This document shows positions 8,048 to 15,581 of a stretch of 64,000 bases of DNA, in pieces. The stretch is from Alistipes sp. GTDB taxonomy: Bacteria > Bacteroidota > Bacteroidia > Bacteroidales > Rikenellaceae. The notes under the pieces were generated by a model that saw only the letters and a list, made by a program, of their open reading frames with translations, did not search any database and was not told the DNA's origin. Location: contig JAFZHB010000015.1 in NCBI GenBank assembly GCA_017555105.1, positions 1 through 64,000 of the forward strand, in the 5' to 3' direction. The stretch's first letter is position 1. Every line of letters begins with the position of its first letter. The position numbers were made by a program, and so were the translations under genes.

Positions 8048-10357
8048 CTATTTTAATTTGAACACCACGCTCGAGTGGCCCGTCATCGTGATCTTCTTAC
8101 CATCACGCTTCACCTGACCGATGAGCGCCACAGCCTTATCGACCGTGTCGTTGATCGTGAAGTTGATCGTCTGACCGGCGACATTGTGCAGCACCAGCAG
8201 CTTCACGCCACTCGCCTCGCGGTAGTAGGCCGAGAGTGCGCCCGGATAGCTGCTGCTGTTGTAGCAGGGAGTCATCGTACCCGCATTGGTCATCGCCGGG
8301 TAGATGTTGCGCAGCTGACCAAACTGGCGGTAGGCATTGAGGATAGACTCGGAGTCGTTCTCCAGACCGGCCACGCTCTTGAAGCTGCTGAAATTATCGG
8401 CCAACGCACCCGTAAACTTCGGATACTCGGTCGCGCTCCAGCGCATCGGCTGGCGCACATAGATATCGCTGCTCGACTTCGTGCCCGTGTAGGCCAACTC
8501 CTCACCATAGTAGACTACAGGACGACCCGACACGGTCTGCAGGATCATACCAGCCGTACGCATGCGATTGATATTGCCCTCCAGACCCGAACCGGCACGA
8601 TCCTCGTCGTGGTTGGTCATCTTCACCGCATCGACATAGTTTGCATTGACGCTCTTGAGCTGATCCTGCAGGCCCTTCAAACCCGAGGCGATGCTACGGC
8701 CGTTGCCGCTGTTGAGCGCCGACGGCAGGACATTCCACCAATAGTCGAAGTTGAAGGCCGAGAGGGGCGTATGTTGTGCAAAGCCCTTCACCACACCCGT
8801 GCTGTCGAAGATCTCGGCCACGAGGTAGAGATCCTTACCCTCGTACTGCGGTTTGGTCTTATAGTAGGCGTTTAGATCGCTGTGGAACGAGCTCCAGAAG
8901 GTGTAGTCGCGCGAGTCGATCGACCAGATGCCGTAGACATGCTTCGCTGCATCGAGGCGGAAGCCGTCGACACCCTTATCGAGCCACCCCTTTGCCGAGG
9001 CGATGATGTGCTGGTAGGAAGCATTGTTCTTTAGGTCGCCAATCACGCCGTAGTTGATCTCGGGCATCCATACACCGAAGATCGGCGCGAAGATCTTGAG
9101 CGAGCGCATATAGTCGAACTGAATGTCGGAGGCCGTCGTATTGTTGAGCGCATAGGCCTTACCCAACTCGATGTAGGAGCCATTGCCACCATACTTCGTA
9201 CCTGAGGGCCACGAATCCGAGTTGCTCGTGCGCACCAGGAAACCCCAGGGCGAATTGAAGTCGCAGATCAGCTCATAAACACCATTCCCCTTGTCGTACA
9301 TACGATAGGCCACACCCTCTTTGCCGTAGAAGAGGAAGATATTCACACTCGAATCCGTATTCTGGCTCTGTGCCGCCTCGCTCGTCTCGCTCACAACCAC
9401 CGAGGTCGGCTTGCCATTCGAGGTCGAAACCACAAACTTGTAGCGGTGGGTCGCAGCCTCCGGCTCTGACATGCCATAGGGGGTCTTCCAATCGTCGCCA
9501 TTGTAGGTCGAGACCATCGGGAACTTCCCGGCAGCCACCTCGGAGGCGGGGTTATAGGAGAGGTTGTAGTAGCGCCAATAGGGGCTCTGCTCCCCCTTCT
9601 CGAGCGTATCCGTATACCAGGGATGACCCTTACCCGTGTGGTTGACGACATAGTCGAGGTAGATCTTGATACCCCGATCGTGAGCCGCCTTAACCATATT
9701 CTCGAAGTCGGTCATCGTACCATAATCGGGATTCACGGCCGTATAATCGGTCACATCGTAACCGTGGTACGAGTCGGCCGGATGGATCGGCGAGAGCCAG
9801 ATAGCGCCTGCACCGAGCGAGGCGATGTAGTCCATCTTGGCAGTGATGCCGTTGAAGTCACCGATGTTGTCACCATTGCTATCGGCAAAGGCATAGACCA
9901 ACAGCTGATAGATCATATCACTGCGGCGCACGCCATCCCAACTATCGGGCTCAGCCACCACAAGCGTCGGATCTACCGGAGGTGCGGCCTGCGCCACAGC
10001 GATCTCCACCGGGTTGCAGCCCGAAGCCGAAAGGGTCAGCTTCGCCGTGCGCTCCTTGCCTTCGTTCGCAGCAGCAACCACCTCCACGGTCGTCGTGCCC
10101 TTCAGACCGGCGGTCTGCTTGGCATAGCACCAGCTGGCCGAGGAGCTGAGCGACCAACCCGTGGGCGAGGCAATCGTCAACTGCTGCGTGCCACCTGCAC
10201 CCTCGAAGGAGAGCGAGGAGGGCGATGCCGCAAGCGTTGTGGGAGTTGTCGGGCCATCGGGATCATCGCCCGCACCTCCATCACCACCGCAAGCCACCAT
10301 TAAGCCGGCTGCCAGCAACAGCGTCCAAAGACGCAACATATCCAAAAAGTGTTTCAT
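8048..10357 (-). CDS. susG: SusG-type surface alpha-amylase with BACON and inserted CBM
   Basis: The 769-residue lipoprotein (Cys 23, then GGDGGAGDD, a surface-export-like tail) has a BACON domain (about 42-125) and a GH13 barrel. Catalytic residues are Asp 469 in GFRLDAAKH, Glu 515 in YLVAEIFD and His 583/Asp 584 in TNHDED. Between about 285 and 405 the barrel is interrupted by a beta-rich insert, matching the place where SusG of Bacteroides thetaiotaomicron carries CBM58. It should make the first cuts in starch at the cell surface and feed SusC/SusD. It heads the five-gene enzyme cluster. No consensus promoter is evident just upstream, where the GIY-YIG/REP element begins. Confidence 0.88.
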   Translation of the reverse strand: MKHFLDMLRLWTLLLAAGLMVACGGDGGAGDDPDGPTTPTTLAASPSSLSFEGAGGTQQLTIASPTGWSLSSSASWCYAKQTAGLKGTTTVEVVAAANEGKERTAKLTLSASGCNPVEIAVAQAAPPVDPTLVVAEPDSWDGVRRSDMIYQLLVYAFADSNGDNIGDFNGITAKMDYIASLGAGAIWLSPIHPADSYHGYDVTDYTAVNPDYGTMTDFENMVKAAHDRGIKIYLDYVVNHTGKGHPWYTDTLEKGEQSPYWRYYNLSYNPASEVAAGKFPMVSTYNGDDWKTPYGMSEPEAATHRYKFVVSTSNGKPTSVVVSETSEAAQSQNTDSSVNIFLFYGKEGVAYRMYDKGNGVYELICDFNSPWGFLVRTSNSDSWPSGTKYGGNGSYIELGKAYALNNTTASDIQFDYMRSLKIFAPIFGVWMPEINYGVIGDLKNNASYQHIIASAKGWLDKGVDGFRLDAAKHVYGIWSIDSRDYTFWSSFHSDLNAYYKTKPQYEGKDLYLVAEIFDSTGVVKGFAQHTPLSAFNFDYWWNVLPSALNSGNGRSIASGLKGLQDQLKSVNANYVDAVKMTNHDEDRAGSGLEGNINRMRTAGMILQTVSGRPVVYYGEELAYTGTKSSSDIYVRQPMRWSATEYPKFTGALADNFSSFKSVAGLENDSESILNAYRQFGQLRNIYPAMTNAGTMTPCYNSSSYPGALSAYYREASGVKLLVLHNVAGQTINFTINDTVDKAVALIGQVKRDGKKITMTGHSSVVFKLK

Positions 10358-10392
10358 GGTCTATCGTTTTTTATTTTTTACCTTTTGTTTCT

Positions 10393-10830
10393 TGTCATTC
10401 CGAGCGAGGGCGAAAGCCGTCTCTTCATGTCATTCCGAGTGAGGGCGAAGGCCTTCTCTGCATGTCATTCCGAGTGAGGGCTCAGCCCGACGAGGAATCT
10501 TCTCTATTCAATCGGATCCAAGAAGATCCAAAGTGGATTCATCGTAGCTATCAGTCGCTCTTTCTTTTCGCGTCGCCAACCTTTGATCTCCTTTTCTCGT
10601 GCAATGGCTGTCCTAATGTCTGTGTATAGCTCATAGTATATCAAATTCCAGACATTATACCTTGCCGTAAACGCATCTCCAATCCTCTCGCGATGTTCGC
10701 GTAAGCGCCGCTCCAAATGATCCGTCACGCCCACATACAAGACCGTTTTATTATCATTGGTCAGTATATACACCGCATACTGTTTCATCTCAATAAGGTA
10801 GATCCCTCCGCTAACGCGTTCGGGATGACA
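10393..10830. mobile_element. REP-like element copy 1, containing a GIY-YIG nuclease gene
   Basis: Three direct 35-bp units start at 10393, 10428 and 10463 with the head TGTCATTCCGAG. The third continues into a hairpin-forming arm (GGGC/GCCC inside ATTCC/GGAAT) ending near 10512. The right end (10798-10830) is an inverted arm that reads TGTCATCCCGAACGCG on the minus strand and shares the head and the GAGGnATCT-type tail with the left arm. The nuclease gene occupies the space between the arms, and its stop codon lies inside the left arm. A second, empty copy follows at 10835-11002. The unit is unlike known insertion sequences and resembles a REPIN. Confidence 0.75.
10504..10788 (-). CDS. small GIY-YIG nuclease-family protein
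   Basis: The 94-residue protein has the single-domain GIY-YIG layout of the YhbQ/UPF0213 type: YAVYIL (2-7), then LYVGVT (about 17-22), then a basic helix RRLREHR (about 27-33) and a downstream AREKEIKGW segment with the conserved Glu. Such proteins are small DNA endonucleases, or predicted ones. The ATG sits 9 bases inside the right inverted arm, and the TAG stop (10504-10506) falls within the conserved left arm, so the gene fits tightly inside the repeat element. This suggests the nuclease acts on, or moves with, the repeat. That role is inference. Confidence 0.85.
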   Translation of the reverse strand: MKQYAVYILTNDNKTVLYVGVTDHLERRLREHRERIGDAFTARYNVWNLIYYELYTDIRTAIAREKEIKGWRREKKERLIATMNPLWIFLDPIE

Positions 10831-10834
10831 GTTT

Positions 10835-11002
10835 ATACCATTCCAAGCGAGCGCACAAGCCCCCTCTTATGTCATTCCGAGTGAGGGCGAAGGCCTTCTC
10901 TTCATGTCATTCCGAGTGAGGGCTCTGCCCGACGAGGAATCTTCTCTATTCAATTCTTTTCGGAATATCGTAGATCCCTCCGCTAACGCGTTCGGGATGA
11001 CA
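10835..11002. mobile_element. REP-like element copy 2, without the nuclease gene
   Basis: This copy has the same architecture as copy 1: three 35-bp units (10835 degenerate, 10870, 10905), a left arm conserved over 50 bases (10905-10954), and the inverted arm at 10970-11002, identical to 10798-10830. Only 15 bases separate the arms here, against 285 in copy 1. It looks like a non-autonomous derivative. Confidence 0.75.
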
Positions 11003-11043
11003 TTGAGTATTCCGCATTCGGAATGGCTTTACTGTTCATTCAC

Positions 11044-11114
11044 AAAAAAGCGACCGATGTGCCGATCAAAGCACATCGGCCAAGACACGACCCCGTGCCC
11101 CACTTTCGGGGCAC
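11044..11114 (-). terminator. terminator after the susF-like gene
   Basis: A 9-bp stem (CCGATGTGC 11054-11062 with GCACATCGG 11071-11079) is followed on the minus strand by six T (11044-11049). Closer to the stop codon a second 7-bp GC stem (11095-11101 with 11108-11114) adds a further hairpin. Together they should end most transcripts coming from susC-susF. Confidence 0.75.
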
Positions 11115-11136
11115 AGGATCGAGGTGTAATCAGCAA

Positions 11137-14100
11137 TTACTGCTTAGGCGTCCACTTAATGCTGAAGATGTGGATACCACTCTTCATGCTATAGATGGCG
11201 ATGGTCGAGTTGGCAGCTGCAGTCGAGCAATCAACCTCCTTCACTGTACGAGCTTCAGGATCAGCGAAGTAGCCATTTTTGTCTACATTCGTGCCGTTGA
11301 TGGCTACACCCAGGTTGCGAACCTCGTTCTCTTTGTAACCGCTGGCCTGATAGTCAACCGTCAGCGTACCGGGGCCCGAAACAGTCAGCAAGAACGCGGT
11401 CTTGCCGCTGGCATCACCCGAACCCGACAACTGAGCACGATATGCACCGCCGGTCTCGCCCAACTTGATGCCTTTGCCGCCGCCTTTGCTGAAGATCAGA
11501 CCATTACCGCAATCAATTGTCTCAGCAGAGGTCTCATTGCCGCCAAGCTGATCATACAGAGCCTTCCAAACATCGTTGCTCCACTCGAGAGCAGCGCCCG
11601 GAGTCGGGGTCGGGGTCACCTGAGCCTCCGTAACGGTCAGCTTAGCCTCACCGGCAGCCGATGCGAGGTATGCCGTAGCATCAGCAGCGGGCTTAGCCAC
11701 TACCGAAACCTTGTACTCACCCTTCGTCAGCGCCTTTACCGTAGCAGCGTCGATCGTGTAGGCGTTCGTCGTTACATTCACGGCAGCAGCACCGTTGAAT
11801 ACTACATCGTAGCTGGCAGCGTTCTCTACAGCAGCCCAAGCCACTGCAACGGCCTTCTCCTGACCCTCCTCTACCGAAGCGGGATCAACCGTTACAACCG
11901 GCGTAGCCAAAGCTACCGGGGTCGGAGCGGGAGCAGCAGCCATCACCACCTTGATCTTGGCGGGCTTGTTGCGCACCACCTTCGTACCCTCCAACTCGGG
12001 ATAGAAGTAAACCGTGTAGTTGCCATCGGCCTTCACCGAGATGTTGCCACTGCCACCGCTGCAAACCAGGTCGGTCAGCACATCGTTCTCGATCGTACCA
12101 GCGCTCTCCAGACCCCAGTTGTAGTAGTCCTTCCACTCACCGGTCTTGCGCACCTTGAAGATATCCGAAGCCTTGATGGCTACATTCTCTGCAAGGTAAC
12201 TACCGTCAGCCTGCTGCGTCAGCTTCAGATCGTTGCTCCAATCACCATTCAGGCCAATCAGACCAACCTCAATCTGCTCTGCCGTCGGCTCCGGAGCGGG
12301 CTCGCTACCCGTCGGATCGTCTGCACCGGCTGCTACAACGATGATCAGCAACTCCGTGGGGTTGAAGTAAACATCGTATGCGCCCTCGGCAGCCAGACCC
12401 ATGTTGCCACCGCCCTTCGTTACTGCGGTCGGCACGCCCAGTTCAACCACCGAGCCCGAACCCCAGCTATTGTCCCAGGTCGTCACATCCTTAATCTTGA
12501 AACCGTCGTTCGGGATCTCAACACCCGTGATATTCACATTCTTGGCAACTACATAGCCGTTGTTAGCAGCCGCCATCACCACCTGCGTATCGGTGTTCCA
12601 CTCGTTGAACTTACCAATCAGGGCATATACCACGCTTGCAGGCTCGGGCTCGCCAGCCTTCAGGATGGCGCACTCCTGCGTCTTGGGATAGAAGTAGATA
12701 TCGAACGAACCGCCCTCCGACAGCACGATGTTGTTACCACCGAGCTTAATCTTCGAGCCAACCGTAAACTTCTCCATGCCCTCGGGCAGACCGAAGCTGA
12801 CAGCCCAGTCGTGGTTCTTGCGAATCTTGAACTGCGTACCCTCGGGAATCTCTACATTCTTGGCCGTGAATACATCCGAGCCCTTCTCCAGATCCACATA
12901 GTCAGCATCCCAGTTCGGCGTCGAGGGGAAGCCACCAATCAGGCTGTACTCGGCATCCATCGGATCCTCCACCTCAACATCACCTACCTTCTCCAAGTTG
13001 AGCTTGAAGTTGTCAGCCGTCGAGAGGTTCATCGAAACCTTGTAAGCACCAGCCTCGGGGCTGAGGTTGCTGCCGTCCATCGTCAGGTCGTTGATGTCAC
13101 CACCGAGGTTGTACTGGGCGTTGTCATCCCAAGGCTTGCCCCAACCACCGTTGACGCGTACCTTGAACTCGCCACCCGTGTGCTCGAGCGTCTCGGGAAG
13201 CTCCATAGCACCCGTCTCAGCGTTGTAGGTAAAGAGCATGTCGTTATCCCAATCGCCACCAACACCAATCAGACCGATCTTCGTTACGGGCGTCAGCTTC
13301 ACCTTGCTATCTGCCAGGTTTACATAAACCAGGTAGGTACCCTCAGCGGGGTTCAGGTTGTCGTCCGAGATGGTGTAGTTTACACCGTCCTCATCGGCCG
13401 TAGCACCAACCCATACCGTATCACCCGACTTCGGATGCGTGTAGATGAGCTTCATACCCCACTCTGCACCGTAGTACGATACCAGACCGTGGTACTCACC
13501 CTTGATGTTGTCACCCTTCAGGATCGGCAGGTTACCCTCCGAATTCCAGCCGTGGCCACCGAAGTCACCACAGAGCTTAATCTGCTCGGGATACGAGGGA
13601 GTAAACGGCGTAACGGTCAGCTCAACAGCCTCCGACTCGAGCGCGGGAGCACCCTCACCATCGAGGGCAGCCGTCACGATCAGCTGCAGCGTGTTGGCAG
13701 CCTCCTTCGTGCAACCCATGGCGATCAGCTTGCCGTTGAAATCGGCGGGCTTCACCATAAGTTTCGTGGAGGTCAGACCGCTGGCCAGCTCCGTACGCTT
13801 CTCATTGAAGAGCGCCTCCACCTTGTAGGTCGGGGTCTTGCCATACTCGAAGCGGGCAGCCGTCCAGTTCAACAGCTCAACCTCGGCCGACATATCCTCC
13901 GTCAGCACCAGGCCCTCGGCAGCAGCCTCGCCAAGCGATGCCACAGCGGGTACATAGTCACCGTAGATGAAGATGTTCACCGTCACTGCCTCCGAAGCGA
14001 GCTCCAGCACACCGTTGCTGGCCTCTACCTGAAGCGAGATCGAGAAGTTGTTGTTTGCATCCAGCCCGAAGCCGTCGAGCAGCTGCGAACGCAGCGTCTC

Positions 14101-14385
14101 CTTCGGAGCCGTGTAGTAGAGGTTCGTCGTCGTCGTCAGCGAGATCGTCTCTGCCTCATATTCAGCGTAGAGCGTGTAGAGCACATCGCCCTCGAGGTTA
14201 CGCGCACCTTTCCACGAGAAGGTAACCGACTCCACGGTCGAGTTCTCGGTCAGCAGCACCGGAGCCGGCTTGTCCATCACAGGAGCCACCGGATCGGTCG
14301 AGAAGAGGTCGGCAGCATCCTGCTCACAAGCCGTGAAGGTCATCGCTGCCGCTGCCAAAGCGGTTAAATATCTGAAAATTTTCAT
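11137..14385 (-). CDS. giant SusE/SusF-like starch-binding outer-membrane lipoprotein
   Basis: At 1082 residues this is more than twice SusF of B. thetaiotaomicron (about 485). After a lipoprotein Cys (20) come two SusE-like Ig domains (about 38-138 and 160-258). Five repeats with the SusE/F carbohydrate-binding look follow (about 265-365, 367-466, 478-575, 585-685 and 703-805), each opening with a motif such as GLIGVGGDWDND, SLIGGFP, ALIGKFNEW or GLIGLNGDWSND. A Fn3-like domain (about 825-920), a Thr/Pro linker and a C-terminal beta domain (about 935-1082) end it. It should hold starch at the surface for SusG and SusC/D. It follows susE by 89 bases across a strong hairpin. The exact family of the last domain is not clear to me. 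Confidence 0.85.
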   Translation of the reverse strand: MKIFRYLTALAAAAMTFTACEQDAADLFSTDPVAPVMDKPAPVLLTENSTVESVTFSWKGARNLEGDVLYTLYAEYEAETISLTTTTNLYYTAPKETLRSQLLDGFGLDANNNFSISLQVEASNGVLELASEAVTVNIFIYGDYVPAVASLGEAAAEGLVLTEDMSAEVELLNWTAARFEYGKTPTYKVEALFNEKRTELASGLTSTKLMVKPADFNGKLIAMGCTKEAANTLQLIVTAALDGEGAPALESEAVELTVTPFTPSYPEQIKLCGDFGGHGWNSEGNLPILKGDNIKGEYHGLVSYYGAEWGMKLIYTHPKSGDTVWVGATADEDGVNYTISDDNLNPAEGTYLVYVNLADSKVKLTPVTKIGLIGVGGDWDNDMLFTYNAETGAMELPETLEHTGGEFKVRVNGGWGKPWDDNAQYNLGGDINDLTMDGSNLSPEAGAYKVSMNLSTADNFKLNLEKVGDVEVEDPMDAEYSLIGGFPSTPNWDADYVDLEKGSDVFTAKNVEIPEGTQFKIRKNHDWAVSFGLPEGMEKFTVGSKIKLGGNNIVLSEGGSFDIYFYPKTQECAILKAGEPEPASVVYALIGKFNEWNTDTQVVMAAANNGYVVAKNVNITGVEIPNDGFKIKDVTTWDNSWGSGSVVELGVPTAVTKGGGNMGLAAEGAYDVYFNPTELLIIVVAAGADDPTGSEPAPEPTAEQIEVGLIGLNGDWSNDLKLTQQADGSYLAENVAIKASDIFKVRKTGEWKDYYNWGLESAGTIENDVLTDLVCSGGSGNISVKADGNYTVYFYPELEGTKVVRNKPAKIKVVMAAAPAPTPVALATPVVTVDPASVEEGQEKAVAVAWAAVENAASYDVVFNGAAAVNVTTNAYTIDAATVKALTKGEYKVSVVAKPAADATAYLASAAGEAKLTVTEAQVTPTPTPGAALEWSNDVWKALYDQLGGNETSAETIDCGNGLIFSKGGGKGIKLGETGGAYRAQLSGSGDASGKTAFLLTVSGPGTLTVDYQASGYKENEVRNLGVAINGTNVDKNGYFADPEARTVKEVDCSTAAANSTIAIYSMKSGIHIFSIKWTPKQ

Positions 14386-14403
14386 TGTTTGTCGTTTTGT
14401 TTA

Positions 14404-14451
14404 AGCCATTGGCCGGAGTTTACCCCTGCGGAGCCGACTCCGCCAATGGCT
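14404..14451 (-). promoter_or_regulatory. intercistronic hairpin between susE and the giant susF
   Basis: A 15-bp inverted repeat (14404-14419 with 14437-14451, one bulged base) spans a 17-base loop. No good T-run follows on the minus strand. It may trim transcription or protect the 3' end of the susC-D-E message, giving less SusF than SusE. Confidence 0.6.
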
Positions 14452-14474
14452 GTTTTACACTCTTTCTGTGTCGA

Positions 14475-15551
14475 TTATTCGGCTGCTTTATAGGTTACAA
14501 CCCACGGCGTGCGATCGGCGTGCAGCTCGACATAGAACTGGCCCGAACCCGGAACCCTGATGTTGTCACCGCCCTCGATCACGAAGCCCGTCGGGATCGA
14601 ATCCGAAACGGTAACACCGCCACCGTAGCTCTCCGACCAACCGCCGTTCATGCGGATCTTGTACTCATCACCACCGTTTACCGTCGAAGCCGATACCCAG
14701 CAGTTCGATGCATAGTCGTAGTTCATCAGCATCGGGTTAGCCCAACCGTCGAACGAGCCCATGATATCTACCTGCGAGTAGCCCTTCGCTGCGATCGTCT
14801 TCTTGCCCAGGTCGATGCTTACCTGCCAGATACCTGCGGGCAGCTGGAGGTTACCATCGCTCGACGACGAGAACTGACCATCGTTCTCGAAGTAGTCGTA
14901 GCCCTTCTCGCCACCGTCCCAAGCGCGGTTCGGCATCACCTTGAAGCCCGAGTTACCGTCGCCCTGGTCCGTGAAGTTGTACATACCCTCGTAGATGTTC
15001 GAGCCACCGGCCGTCTCCCAAATCTCAACAGCCTGATCGATCTTCCAGCCACCTACAAATGCACCGCAGATGTAGTAGTTGCGCAGGGCAGCCTTGAAGG
15101 TCTGTACATTGAAAGTGATCAGATTCGACTGCGGCGTGCAGAGATCCGACTCACCGGCATAAGCCACTACATAAGCGCTTACATCGGCAGCCTCGTTAGC
15201 CGCTACGCCCAGCTGGTTTACCACCAGACCGTTGATCGTCTGCTTATCGATCGTAAAGATGTTACGCGTCGACTCGGCAGCGAGCGTCTCGGCGCTCTCG
15301 GTCTTGAAATAGAGCTTATAGCTCACCTGTACGGGAACACCGAAGTTGGCCTTCGTGCAGGTAAACGAAATGCTCTCGTGGCTATCTTTCTGAATGTTAT
15401 CAGCATTGATAACGATATCGCTCTGCTCGGCCAGCACCAGCGCCTGAACCTCCTCGGCAGGCAGCAGCTGCTCCTTCTCAATGCCCGTCTCGCACGAAAC
15501 GCAGGCAACAGCGGCAGCGACAAACAGCGATAAATATTTGATAAATTTCAT
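14475..15551 (-). CDS. susE: SusE-like starch-binding lipoprotein
   Basis: The 358-residue lipoprotein (CVSC, Cys 20) has an N-terminal SusE Ig-like domain (about 28-150) and two starch-binding-type repeats (about 158-258 with YYICGAFVGGW, about 262-355 with VDIMGSFDGW). This is close in size and layout to SusE (387 residues). The aromatic residues in these repeats are the usual glucan contacts. The gene lies 30 bases after susD. The name is by position and architecture. Confidence 0.88.
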   Translation of the reverse strand: MKFIKYLSLFVAAAVACVSCETGIEKEQLLPAEEVQALVLAEQSDIVINADNIQKDSHESISFTCTKANFGVPVQVSYKLYFKTESAETLAAESTRNIFTIDKQTINGLVVNQLGVAANEAADVSAYVVAYAGESDLCTPQSNLITFNVQTFKAALRNYYICGAFVGGWKIDQAVEIWETAGGSNIYEGMYNFTDQGDGNSGFKVMPNRAWDGGEKGYDYFENDGQFSSSSDGNLQLPAGIWQVSIDLGKKTIAAKGYSQVDIMGSFDGWANPMLMNYDYASNCWVSASTVNGGDEYKIRMNGGWSESYGGGVTVSDSIPTGFVIEGGDNIRVPGSGQFYVELHADRTPWVVTYKAAE

Positions 15552-15581
15552 AGTTGTTCTATTTTTTGCGATTTAGGCATT

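Noticed and set aside
10393..10497. 35-bp tandem repeats resembling a CRISPR array
   Set aside because: The units are directly joined with no unique spacers, and no cas genes are near. They are part of the REP-like element.
10831..11136. attachment site or integrase remnants around the repeat element
   Set aside because: No recombinase gene or target-site duplication could be identified; only the REP-like arms are supported.
11023..14367. very long open frame (1114 codons) antisense to the giant susF gene
   Set aside because: It mirrors the high-GC codon pattern of susF, is Leu/Arg/Val/His-rich without domains, and has no promoter or start context. The same holds for long antisense frames opposite susC (17599-20322), metH (37595-39883) and tkt (29866-31938).
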